Shown in pieces: positions 41,747 through 53,200 of a stretch of 64,000 nt of DNA. This DNA is from Bacteroidales bacterium. Lineage in GTDB: Bacteria; Bacteroidota; Bacteroidia; Bacteroidales; UBA932. Positions within the stretch are counted from its first letter, which is position 1; every line of letters starts with the position of its first letter. The position numbers and the translations under genes were made by a program. Location: the NCBI GenBank assembly GCA_022648685.1, contig JALCMW010000003.1, positions 274,011 through 338,010 of the forward strand. Direction: 5' to 3'. The notes beneath the pieces were generated by a model. It saw only the letters and a program-made list of their open reading frames with translations, searched no databases and was not told the origin of the DNA.

Positions 41747-42533
41747 TATGGGGACAAATCAAAGATTAATATCATTTGATTTGAAAGCAGAAATGGGCTT
41801 TTTCAAAAAGCCCGATATTAACGATGGTATTTATTTAACTTACAATATGCTTCATAGACCTGTATTATTGGGAATTCTTGGTGCTATTGCAGGAATGAAA
41901 GGGTATAAGGAAAATGGTGTACTTCCAGAGTATTATAAAAGATTAAACCATTTAAAGATTGGAATCAAACCGCTTGAAGATGATAAAGGGAATTATACCA
42001 AGGATATAGTAAGTTACAATAATAGTACAGGATTTGCGAGTAATGAAGAAGGGGGAAATCTTATTGTTACCGAACAAATTCTTATAAAACCATCATATCG
42101 TTGTTTTCTGCTTTTAAACCTTGATATTGGAGACGAAAAGACTTTATATGACAACATCTTATCCTATGAAGCAGAGTTCTTACCCTATATGGGTAAAAAT
42201 GATTTTTCGGCTTGGTGGACAGATGTGAGAGAGTATGATCCTTTTGAGAAATTCGATTTTAATCATGATTATAGGATCGAATCCATATTTGTTAAAACTG
42301 AGGCTGTAAGCGGGTATGTTGCCCGTTCGATGTCAATGTTTTCCAAGGAATCGAAAGAAATTCCTTTTTTATATTTTGAGAGGCTTCCTGTTAAGCTTGA
42401 TGAAAAATTGTATCAATACGATTATGAAGATTTTGTGTATTCGAATGCTTTATTCAAATCCGAAATGAAAATGAACGAAGCAGGTGACTTTTATCAGATT
42501 GACGAAGATCAGATCATCCAATTGTTTGAATAG
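41736..42533 (+). CDS. cas5: Type I-B Cas5
   Basis: LISFDLKAEMGFFKKPDINDGIYLTYNMLHRPVLLGILGAIAGMKGY; overlaps cas7. Confidence 0.92.
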   Translation: MIYDMGTNQRLISFDLKAEMGFFKKPDINDGIYLTYNMLHRPVLLGILGAIAGMKGYKENGVLPEYYKRLNHLKIGIKPLEDDKGNYTKDIVSYNNSTGFASNEEGGNLIVTEQILIKPSYRCFLLLNLDIGDEKTLYDNILSYEAEFLPYMGKNDFSAWWTDVREYDPFEKFDFNHDYRIESIFVKTEAVSGYVARSMSMFSKESKEIPFLYFERLPVKLDEKLYQYDYEDFVYSNALFKSEMKMNEAGDFYQIDEDQIIQLFE

Positions 42534-42538
42534 GTGCT

Positions 42539-45244
42539 ATGCAAGATTTTGACATTCAATTTTTTGAAAAACTTATTCCTCGGGTAAATGATTATTATGC
42601 TCATATACCGAAACCGGAACAAAAAGACAGAAAGCCGGAATTGCTTGCAGAACATTCTGCGAAGGTTGTAGCTTATGCCGAAAGAATTGTCGAAGTGCAT
42701 CATTTGGATACGGTTATTGAAAAACTGATAGAAGATTCTATACCTGAAAAATTGGAGGATAAACAATTACTTGCCGGATCAATCCATAAATTGTTTTGGC
42801 AAGCAATTGCTTTTCATGATTTAGGAAAGTTGAATCTTGGATTCCAACGAAATAGAATGCATAATGAAGCGGCACTTTTAAAAGTTAAGCATCCGTTTCA
42901 AAATCAACATTCGGTAATTAGTGTTTACCTCTTTCTTGCCTTGTTTTTTGCTGATTTTTTAAATATGCAACTTACAGACGAAGAAGAAATCTTTCTTTGC
43001 AATATAGCATTGTATTTGAGCTATCCTATTTACAAACACCATAGCGCAACAATTGGACAAGCACAGGATGAAGCTAATTGGGATAATGCTGATCTGTTCA
43101 CGCTTAAGCCTTATTTATCGCTTTTTGGGAATCCGTTAAATGATGAACATATCGAGCTTTTCCATTCATGTTTTTTGGAAAACGCAGATTTCAACTTTCT
43201 ATTCAACCATTTCAATGAAAGCATTTTAAAAAGAGAAAATGCTTTTCCTCTTTATGCACTTGTTAAACTTAATTATTCGATATTGACAGCGGCGGATTAT
43301 TTAGCTACGGCTCATTATATGAATGATTGGAAAAGGATGCTTTCGGATTATGGCATTTTGGATAATGTTTTAAAGGCTAAGATTATTTTTAATGCTCGAA
43401 ATTTAAAATTATATAACCGACAAGTCTATAAAGCGCTTGACAAAGGTGATATTCCGGAACCGGATAAATTTAAAGTGCAGAAAAATGAAAATTTGAATGC
43501 ATTACGACGTTGTATTGCAATGGAAGTGATAGGTAATGTGAGAAAAAATACGAATAAAAATTTGTTCTATATTGAAGCACCAACAGGTAGTGGAAAAACG
43601 AATATTTCTATGTTGGCACTGGCTGAATTATTAAAAACAGATAGCTCATTGCAAAAAGTATTTTATGTATTTCCATTTACGACCTTGATCACTCAGACGT
43701 ATCAGTCGCTGAAAGATACGCTTGGATTGCAGGAAGGAGAGTTGGCAGAAATTCATTCAAAGGCAGCATTACAGAAACGGACGTCTGAAAGAGAAACGAA
43801 TGAGGATTCCGATTATAAAAATTATTTGGATAATTTGTTTATGAATTATCCAATAACACTTCTTTCGCATGTTCGTTTCTTCGATGTTCTAAAAACCAAT
43901 GAGAAAGAGACTAATTATCTATTGCACCGATTAGCCAATTCGGTCGTAATTATTGATGAAATTCAATCATATTCTCCTAAAACATGGGATAAAATTATTT
44001 ACTTCATTGCAAACTATGCCAAATACTTCAATATGAAGTTTATTATTATGTCGGCTACTTTGCCAAAGATTGGTGATATAATTGACAGAAAAGAATTATC
44101 TAATGACTTTGTTTACTTAATTTCAGATAAAAAGAAATATTTTCAGAATCCCAATTTCTGCAACCGTGTCAAACTCGATTATTCTTTATTAGAGTGGGGA
44201 AAGCCGGATAAGAATGGAATAGAAAATTATTTGGAGCAGCTTTGTGAAACGGTTTTTAATAAATCTGTAAAATACGCACAAGACAATAGTAAGTATCCTG
44301 ATAGTGTATTTACAATCATTGAATTTATCTTCAAAAAAACGGCAAGTGAATTTTATTCGATAGCAAATAGAAACAATAACTTATTTGATGAAATACTATT
44401 GTTGTCGGGAACCATATTGGAACCACGAAGAAAACAAATCATTGAGGAACTTAAATCCAAAGAAACACGGAATAAAAAGATTTTACTTATTACAACTCAA
44501 GTAGTTGAAGCCGGCGTTGATATTGATATGGATTTGGGTTTTAAAGATAAATCCATTATTGATAGTGAAGAACAATTGGCCGGACGAATCAATAGAAATG
44601 TAAACAAACCGGAATGTGCACTTTACTTATTCGATTGTAACGAGGAAAAGACAATATATAAGGACGATGAACGTTACCGGATTATGTGTGAACTTGATGA
44701 TGAGTATAAAACTATTTTGGAGCAAAAGGATTTTGATAGATTATATCGATTGGTGATTGAGAAAATAAAGAAACTCAATCATACACATTACATTGTCAAT
44801 ATTAGGGAACTGTTTGATGCAGTAGCAACTTTGAATTTTAGAGCCGTAAATGATTCTTTGAAGATTATTGATCAACAAAATGTTTCCGTATTTGTTCCCT
44901 TGGAAATAGATAGTCATTTGATAAATAAAAATATAGCGACGCTTGAAGAATTGCATATACCTTATTCGACTGTTTTAAATGGAATGGACGTATGGAATAA
45001 ATACGTAGCCATTGTTCAAGACCAAGATGAGGATTTTGTAAAGGATAAAATTCAGATGAAAAAATTACAATCTCTTCTTTCATTATTTACTTTTTCTGTT
45101 TTTCCAAAGGGACAAGATTATGAAAATCTAAGGACCTATGGTCGGGAAGAGCTCGGCTTTTTGTATCTGGAAAATTATGATAAGATATATTCGTTAGAAG
45201 ACGGATTGAATGTCGATGGTTTTAGTTATTCGAATTTTTTATAG
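42539..45244 (+). CDS. cas3: Cas3 with HD nuclease and DExH/D helicase domains
   Basis: AIAFHDLGKLNLGFQRNRMHNEA (HD), EAPTGSGKTNISMLAL (Walker A), VIIDEIQSYSP, TTQVVEAGVDIDMDL, EQLAGRINRN. Confidence 0.95.
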   Translation: MQDFDIQFFEKLIPRVNDYYAHIPKPEQKDRKPELLAEHSAKVVAYAERIVEVHHLDTVIEKLIEDSIPEKLEDKQLLAGSIHKLFWQAIAFHDLGKLNLGFQRNRMHNEAALLKVKHPFQNQHSVISVYLFLALFFADFLNMQLTDEEEIFLCNIALYLSYPIYKHHSATIGQAQDEANWDNADLFTLKPYLSLFGNPLNDEHIELFHSCFLENADFNFLFNHFNESILKRENAFPLYALVKLNYSILTAADYLATAHYMNDWKRMLSDYGILDNVLKAKIIFNARNLKLYNRQVYKALDKGDIPEPDKFKVQKNENLNALRRCIAMEVIGNVRKNTNKNLFYIEAPTGSGKTNISMLALAELLKTDSSLQKVFYVFPFTTLITQTYQSLKDTLGLQEGELAEIHSKAALQKRTSERETNEDSDYKNYLDNLFMNYPITLLSHVRFFDVLKTNEKETNYLLHRLANSVVIIDEIQSYSPKTWDKIIYFIANYAKYFNMKFIIMSATLPKIGDIIDRKELSNDFVYLISDKKKYFQNPNFCNRVKLDYSLLEWGKPDKNGIENYLEQLCETVFNKSVKYAQDNSKYPDSVFTIIEFIFKKTASEFYSIANRNNNLFDEILLLSGTILEPRRKQIIEELKSKETRNKKILLITTQVVEAGVDIDMDLGFKDKSIIDSEEQLAGRINRNVNKPECALYLFDCNEEKTIYKDDERYRIMCELDDEYKTILEQKDFDRLYRLVIEKIKKLNHTHYIVNIRELFDAVATLNFRAVNDSLKIIDQQNVSVFVPLEIDSHLINKNIATLEELHIPYSTVLNGMDVWNKYVAIVQDQDEDFVKDKIQMKKLQSLLSLFTFSVFPKGQDYENLRTYGREELGFLYLENYDKIYSLEDGLNVDGFSYSNFL

Positions 45245-45250
45245 TTAATT

Positions 45251-45781
45251 ATGAGAATTACGGCAACATATTTTAATCTTTATAACGTGTGTAAGAGGGA
45301 GTTGTGGCTACATGCAAATGAAATTAGAATGGAATTCACTTCAGATATTGTGTATCAAGGGAAGTTAATACATGAAACTGCATATCCACAACGTTCTGAC
45401 AAATATCAAGAAGTTCAAATCGGCGATGTCAAGATTGACTATTATGATAAAAAAAATAAAGTAATTCATGAGATAAAGAAATCGGATAAAGTTGATAAAG
45501 CACACGAGGCACAATTGAAATATTATATATACATATTTGAGCAAAATGGTATTAATGGTGTATCAGGATTATTGGAATATCCTAAATTGAGGAAGACAAA
45601 AAAAATAATTTTGTCTAGTACGGATATATCTGACATCCAAAGGATTGAAAAGGAAATCAGTAATATTATTGGTAGTGAAAATTGTCCTCCATTAGAAAGA
45701 AAAGTCATATGCAAGAAGTGTTCTTACTATGATTTTTGCTATTCAGGCGAATCGGATGATAATCAAGTAAACGGCTTATGA
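45251..45781 (+). CDS. cas4: Cas4 nuclease
   Basis: [21 protein letters not shown]...[26 protein letters not shown]...[10 protein letters not shown] Fe-S Cys motif. Confidence 0.94.
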   Translation: MRITATYFNLYNVCKRELWLHANEIRMEFTSDIVYQGKLIHETAYPQRSDKYQEVQIGDVKIDYYDKKNKVIHEIKKSDKVDKAHEAQLKYYIYIFEQNGINGVSGLLEYPKLRKTKKIILSSTDISDIQRIEKEISNIIGSENCPPLERKVICKKCSYYDFCYSGESDDNQVNGL

Positions 45782-45782
45782 T

Positions 45783-46787
45783 ATGAAACGTACTTATTAC
45801 TTGTTCAATGCCGGAGAACTGACCAGGACCGACAATACCTTGAAATTCTCGGCTCAGGATGAAGAAGGCAATTACCAGAAACCGCGTTATCTGCCGATAG
45901 AAAATGTAGATCAAATCTATGCATTCGGTTCAATGACAGCAAATTCGGCCTTGTTCAATTTTCTCGGGAAAGCTGAAGTTCCTGTGCATTTCTTCGATTA
46001 TTATGAAAATTATACTGGCTCTTTCATGCCAAAGGATTTCTTATTGAGCGGAAAGGTTTTGTTAGCCCAGGCTCGTGCTTATGACAATAAAAAGCAAAGG
46101 CTAGATATTGCCAAACGAATCCTTACCGGTGCGGTTTATAATATTGTCAAGAATTTGAAATATTATGATAACAGGGGCAAGGATCTTCAGCCGCTTGTGG
46201 ATATAATATCTGGTTATAGTAAAAACTTTGATAAGGTCTCCACAATCCAGGAGCTTATGGGCCTTGAGGGGAATATCCGAAAGACATATTATGAAGGATT
46301 TGAATTGATAATTAATGATTTCAGTATGTCGGGAAGGAGTATGCGTCCTCCGCAGAATGAAGTAAATGCCTTGATTTCATTCGGCAATATGATGTGTTAT
46401 GCCGAGTGTCTCCGGTCTATTTATCAGACACAACTCAATCCGGTGATTTCTTTCCTTCATGAGCCGGGTGAACGGCGTTATTCGCTTTGTCTGGATATTT
46501 CCGAGGTGTTCAAGCCTGTGATTATAGACAGGGTCATTTTCAAAGTGCTTAATAAGAGGATGATAAACGAGTCTGACTTTGAACGGAATATGAACCGTGT
46601 GATTTTGAATGAAAAAGGAAAGAAAACATTTGTCCAGGCCATAGAAGAGAAAATGCAGGAAACGATTGTACACAGAACTTTGAACAAGTCTGTAAGTTAC
46701 AGGCATTTGATAAAGTTGGAATGTTATAAGCTGACCAAACATATTCTTGGCATCGAAGAGTATAAACCTTTAAAAATGTGGTGGTAA
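45783..46787 (+). CDS. cas1: Cas1 integrase
   Basis: [61 protein letters not shown]. Confidence 0.96.
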   Translation: MKRTYYLFNAGELTRTDNTLKFSAQDEEGNYQKPRYLPIENVDQIYAFGSMTANSALFNFLGKAEVPVHFFDYYENYTGSFMPKDFLLSGKVLLAQARAYDNKKQRLDIAKRILTGAVYNIVKNLKYYDNRGKDLQPLVDIISGYSKNFDKVSTIQELMGLEGNIRKTYYEGFELIINDFSMSGRSMRPPQNEVNALISFGNMMCYAECLRSIYQTQLNPVISFLHEPGERRYSLCLDISEVFKPVIIDRVIFKVLNKRMINESDFERNMNRVILNEKGKKTFVQAIEEKMQETIVHRTLNKSVSYRHLIKLECYKLTKHILGIEEYKPLKMWW

Positions 46788-47047
46788 TGTATGTTATTCT
46801 GGTATATGACATTGGAGAGAAAAGGGTTGGCAAGATGCTTAAACTCTGCAGGAAATATTTGTCATGGATTCAAAATTCAGTGTTTGAGGGAGAAATATCC
46901 GAAGGAAAATTGATGGCGTTGAAAGCTTCGGCGAAAAAGATAATGAAGGATGACGATAGTATTATTATATTTAACAGCAGAAATGAGAAGTGGCTGGACA
47001 AAGAAATCATCGGTATGGAAAGGGCTTCAGTCGACAGTTTTTTATAG
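46787..47047 (+). CDS. cas2: Cas2
   Basis: [41 protein letters not shown] overlaps cas1 TAA (TAATG); ORF track has GTG at 46778. Confidence 0.95.
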   Translation: MYVILVYDIGEKRVGKMLKLCRKYLSWIQNSVFEGEISEGKLMALKASAKKIMKDDDSIIIFNSRNEKWLDKEIIGMERASVDSFL

Positions 47048-47270
47048 AAAAGTCGTCGATGTCTTGATTTCTGCCGAAGTATTTTAGAAATAAATGGGAA
47101 TAATAATTAATTGTGATCTTTGACGTATTGAAAACCAAATAAATATCACAGGTAGTCGTACTCCGGGCCTTTTTGTATTAATTGGTATCGACGATATTTT
47201 AGGTATGAAATGTTGCCGATACCATTGTTTTATTCATCTGTGCCGCGTATATTTGTGTCAAAATTTACGA
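47048..47270 (+). promoter_or_regulatory. CRISPR leader with promoter and inverted repeat
   Basis: A/T-rich stretch between cas2 and first repeat; TTG (47225-47227)-N20-TATATTTG (47248-47255); inverted repeat TGGTATCG (47183-47190)/CGATACCA (47217-47224). Confidence 0.8.
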
Positions 47271-50200
47271 CTCTTAATCGCACCATAGTGGAATTGAAAT
47301 AACGATACGGCCGCTATCTGAACTAATTTTGCGCTCTCTCTTAATCGCACCATAGTGGAATTGAAATATTTCCTTTTCAAGCTCTTGCTTTAACGCATAA
47401 AGCCTCTTAATCGCACCATAGTGGAATTGAAATCCGCCCAAGCCTTTCCAAATCTTCGAAGATTAAACCTCTTAATCGCACCATAGTGGAATTGAAATTA
47501 ATTATATATCTCGTCTTGCAATGCAATAAAGGCGCTCTTAATCGCACCATAGTGGAATTGAAATATGAGAAAACAAACGGTAAGTCCTACCTTGAAATAG
47601 ACTCTTAATCGCACCATAGTGGAATTGAAATTTCAAATCATATCGCTTAAACAGGTCCTTGTTATCTGCTCTTAATCGCACCATAGTGGAATTGAAATTT
47701 CCCATCCTGCGGAGTATCGGTAAAGGTATCCTCTCTTAATCGCACCATAGTGGAATTGAAATTTCGTCTCATTACCCCCGTAATAGCCCTTTAACTCTGC
47801 CTCTTAATCGCACCATAGTGGAATTGAAATATTGTATCCCTGCAAATAAGACGATAAATCAAGACCGCTCTTAATCGCACCATAGTGGAATTGAAATCGC
47901 CCGGAAGGTTTATATTTGCTGATCCATCGAAAGCTCTTAATCGCACCATAGTGGAATTGAAATTAATAAGTCGGCTTTGTTATATCCGCATTAAGCTGCT
48001 CTTAATCGCACCATAGTGGAATTGAAATTTATAACCATAACATAAAAGAGGTGATGGTTATCAAACTCTTAATCGCACCATAGTGGAATTGAAATGCTTG
48101 GAATGCCAAGGACTTCTATCTCCAAAGCAACCTCTTAATCGCACCATAGTGGAATTGAAATTTTTAAATACAAAAACGTAATAGAAGGGAGCAAATTTAC
48201 TCTTAATCGCACCATAGTGGAATTGAAATAACTCGCAGAACACGTCATTAAAAATGTGTGCTGACTCTTAATCGCACCATAGTGGAATTGAAATCAAATT
48301 ATTAACAAATTAAAAAACAAAAAGTTATGACTCTTAATCGCACCATAGTGGAATTGAAATCCAGAAACTTTTGCGTCACCATAAACCATAGCATTCCTCT
48401 TAATCGCACCATAGTGGAATTGAAATGTGATTAAACAGTTCTGTGAGGTAGGAACAGTGTTGCCTCTTAATCGCACCATAGTGGAATTGAAATGGGTTCG
48501 AATCCCTGCACGCTCACAAATTATTAACGCTCTTAATCGCACCATAGTGGAATTGAAATTAATTAGGTCCTTGTGGCCCTTCTCCGAAACAAAACCTCTT
48601 AATCGCACCATAGTGGAATTGAAATTAATTAGGTCCTTGTGGCCCTTCTCCGAAACAAAACTCTTAATCGCACCATAGTGGAATTGAAATCTGAATCTGG
48701 GGCCCTATGCCCGCCAGGGGGGCTAGCTCTTAATCGCACCATAGTGGAATTGAAATTATATTATGCTACGTTTTAATGATTATTTATATATTACTCTTAA
48801 TCGCACCATAGTGGAATTGAAATATGCTTTTTATGAGTAATCGCATATCGCGAATCTTTTCTCTTAATCGCACCATAGTGGAATTGAAATTCTTGTTCTT
48901 TTAAAATTGTTTTACATTAGGACCTTCTCTTAATCGCACCATAGTGGAATTGAAATATAGAATCTTGCAAATCTTGCAAGTAGTCTCTGACTCTTAATCG
49001 CACCATAGTGGAATTGAAATGTCGAAACACGGCTATACAGATATACTTTCATGATTCTCTTAATCGCACCATAGTGGAATTGAAATATCGCAAACTATTA
49101 TGCGGACACGGAAGAATGCACCTCTTAATCGCACCATAGTGGAATTGAAATTCATCAATACCTATTTGTTCTGATCCAGCTGCTATAACTCTTAATCGCA
49201 CCATAGTGGAATTGAAATTCTGCAAGCATCCATAAATAGTTAAAAGGAGCTTCCTCTTAATCGCACCATAGTGGAATTGAAATGAAGTAGAAATTGGCAA
49301 TAAACAGACACAACAAGTCTCTTAATCGCACCATAGTGGAATTGAAATCTGAGGGTTTTAGCGTTGCTGATCGCCTGGGTTAAGCTCTTAATCGCACCAT
49401 AGTGGAATTGAAATACTTGCCATCTTCATACAATAAGAAAGTTATTTTACCCCTCTTAATCGCACCATAGTGGAATTGAAATATTAACTGTTGAAGAACA
49501 AAGCAATCTTGCAAAGCCTCTTAATCGCACCATAGTGGAATTGAAATAGCCATATTCCTGAGAAAAAGACGTCACTCCACGGACTCTTAATCGCACCATA
49601 GTGGAATTGAAATCAATAGAAGCAATGATAAACACCAGAATTTCCATCTTCTCTTAATCGCACCATAGTGGAATTGAAATATGAGAGACTTGTCATCCTT
49701 GGACAGAACAGAAGTCTCTTAATCGCACCATAGTGGAATTGAAATTGAATTTGACTTTGCCTGTCAAAAAATTCTTTGTCACTCTTAATCGCACCATAGT
49801 GGAATTGAAATACTGTAATCCAACCTGGGTGGGGACCACGGTTTGAGCTCTTAATCGCACCATAGTGGAATTGAAATGATTGTGAAATGTATGGACATTC
49901 CTGGAGCAAAGCCTCTTAATCGCACCATAGTGGAATTGAAATCCTTCAGTGGTAGTTGCATAATGACTGCCGTTACCCGGCTCTTAATCGCACCATAGTG
50001 GAATTGAAATATGATACAGTTATATCAGAAACTGAATGTGATTGCCTCTTAATCGCACCATAGTGGAATTGAAATATGCCTCTACCAAATGTTCAAGGAT
50101 GGTCAAAAATGCTCTTAATCGCACCATAGTGGAATTGAAATATGAGAGGCATTGAAGACCAGAACAGCAGGACTTCTACCTCTTAATCGCACCATAGTGG

Positions 50201-53200
50201 AATTGAAATCCTAGAAAGAACTTCATATTCCTCCTCAGTTTCATACCCTCTTAATCGCACCATAGTGGAATTGAAATTCTAATATGCCTATTAATGCACA
50301 GTCGCAAGTTGGTCTCTTAATCGCACCATAGTGGAATTGAAATAACTCATCTGAGGTACATCCCAGTCAAACCATTGATCGCTCTTAATCGCACCATAGT
50401 GGAATTGAAATAGCTGAGTGCTTTGCCTTTATGGGCATTCTTTGTGAACTCTTAATCGCACCATAGTGGAATTGAAATGCCGATTCACCATAAGCAAGCA
50501 ACTGCTTGGCACCACCCTCTTAATCGCACCATAGTGGAATTGAAATAAGAGTTTCTTATTCATTTTTTATTGTTTAAAAATTCTCTTAATCGCACCATAG
50601 TGGAATTGAAATATCATATAAGGCATAGGATCTCAAACGGCTTTGTGCTCTTAATCGCACCATAGTGGAATTGAAATGGAGTACATCGGTATACCAATCC
50701 CAAACACGCTGCTCTTAATCGCACCATAGTGGAATTGAAATATATTAGGAGTAAATGTCTTGCTCATAATATGCTTCTCTTAATCGCACCATAGTGGAAT
50801 TGAAATAAGATACAAAGCTTCCACAACGTGGAGGTGGAGGGCTCTTAATCGCACCATAGTGGAATTGAAATCTTTTCTGTATCCATTTAACTGGTCTGCC
50901 ATATAAACTCTTAATCGCACCATAGTGGAATTGAAATAAAAGTGTTTAAGGACGGGTGGATGAACAGGTTAGACTCTTAATCGCACCATAGTGGAATTGA
51001 AATAGGATGACTATAAACTTATTAAACAAAAAGGAAATGCTCTTAATCGCACCATAGTGGAATTGAAATAAAATGACAAATGCATTTTATCATTTTGATG
51101 ATATAAACTCTTAATCGCACCATAGTGGAATTGAAATGACGGCCGAATCGGTCCTAAGGAATCCCCCGAAGCTCTCTTAATCGCACCATAGTGGAATTGA
51201 AATTTGCGCCTGAAGGGCAAATGCTTGTCGTTTGCGATTATCTCTTAATCGCACCATAGTGGAATTGAAATCAAAACGCGGATTCCCGTCCTGATCGTTG
51301 GTTGTGCTCTTAATCGCACCATAGTGGAATTGAAATAACTCAACCCCGGTTTCCACGTATGCTCTAATCTTCTCTTAATCGCACCATAGTGGAATTGAAA
51401 TTTTGTTCCGCAATCAATGCAATTCTCGGGAAGTCTACTCTTAATCGCACCATAGTGGAATTGAAATATTTTAGTTATCGTGAGACTTGCGGTAACGTCT
51501 ACACTCTTAATCGCACCATAGTGGAATTGAAATATGTTCTGAGGGTAATAAGCAGAGTGCTGACGGACACTCTTAATCGCACCATAGTGGAATTGAAATT
51601 TCGTAATCGTAACGAAGCGACGCTATTACGCGTCTCTCTTAATCGCACCATAGTGGAATTGAAATTAAAATTCCACAAATGTTTTCATAATACTAAAATT
51701 TCTCTTAATCGCACCATAGTGGAATTGAAATAATTCAGCCCCGGTTTCCACGTATGCTCTAATCTTACTCTTAATCGCACCATAGTGGAATTGAAATATC
51801 TCCCTCTTTGTGAATATAAATTCATTTGTTTTCCTCTTAATCGCACCATAGTGGAATTGAAATTAAGGAAGCTATTACGGCTCTTTGCTTTGTGTACCAT
51901 CTCTTAATCGCACCATAGTGGAATTGAAATATACGCCGCGGCCCTTTATGACGGTAGTGATACAACTCTTAATCGCACCATAGTGGAATTGAAATTTAAT
52001 ACTATTATACTTAACCCTTTAATAGGACAATCTCTTAATCGCACCATAGTGGAATTGAAATTTGGATTTGTAAGCGTTTCTTTACGGACCGGAGGGTCTC
52101 TTAATCGCACCATAGTGGAATTGAAATTACTCCGAAATCCCTCGCAACGCCGTTTCGAAAAAGCTCTTAATCGCACCATAGTGGAATTGAAATATGTCCG
52201 GCCGAAAAACGCGAGAATTTAGTAAAAACTCTTAATCGCACCATAGTGGAATTGAAATCGATTTATAACGACAATAGGTATATCGGAGGACAGGCTCTTA
52301 ATCGCACCATAGTGGAATTGAAATTGTGAAGCCGGCTTCCAACTATAGTCTTCCACCTCTTCTCTTAATCGCACCATAGTGGAATTGAAATTTAATACTA
52401 TTATACTTAACCCTTTAATAGGACAATCTCTTAATCGCACCATAGTGGAATTGAAATTAACTATGTAGATGACAATGATTTATCCGGCTATCTATCTCTT
52501 AATCGCACCATAGTGGAATTGAAATAAGCAAAGACGGACTAAAGCATCCGGGTCGTTACTGAACTCTTAATCGCACCATAGTGGAATTGAAATTAATTTT
52601 AAATATTATTAGATAATTAGATAAACAATTCTCTTAATCGCACCATAGTGGAATTGAAATAAACTGTATTGTATCTTTGTTCTGGCGGGTGAGAGACTCT
52701 TAATCGCACCATAGTGGAATTGAAATCGGGCGGTATCGCTCCGCTCAACTTCTGTAGTTCCGCTCTTAATCGCACCATAGTGGAATTGAAATACATGTCA
52801 AAGAGCTTCCGCCCTCCCCCTCTCTCCTCTTAATCGCACCATAGTGGAATTGAAATATAATAAAGATAATTATAATAAGATAAATAAGATATCTCTTAAT
52901 CGCACCATAGTGGAATTGAAATTGAGGATATTAATTGCACTGTGCCTCTTAGGTCCGCTCTTAATCGCACCATAGTGGAATTGAAATACAATTTCTTTCA
53001 ATACCTGTGAACTTTTCTCATTCACTCTTAATCGCACCATAGTGGAATTGAAATAAGGTGACGGTTACATAACCCCTTATTACAGAAAGGCTCTTAATCG
53101 CACCATAGTGGAATTGAAATCAGATAGCAAAGGATTGTAATCTAGATATTCGTACCGTCTCTTAATCGCACCATAGTGGAATTGAAATCCCTCCGCAGCA

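Noticed and set aside
42539-45244. DEIQ instead of DEAD/DEVH in Cas3 as a sign of inactivation
   Set aside because: DExx variants such as DEIQ occur in active Cas3 helicases; the other motifs and the HD domain are intact.
37940-47047. Novel CRISPR subtype
   Set aside because: Gene content and order (cas6-8b-7-5-3-4-1-2) are the standard type I-B arrangement; no extra accessory gene found in the operon.
47048-47270. tracrRNA or anti-repeat in the leader
   Set aside because: No anti-repeat seen, and type I systems do not need one.
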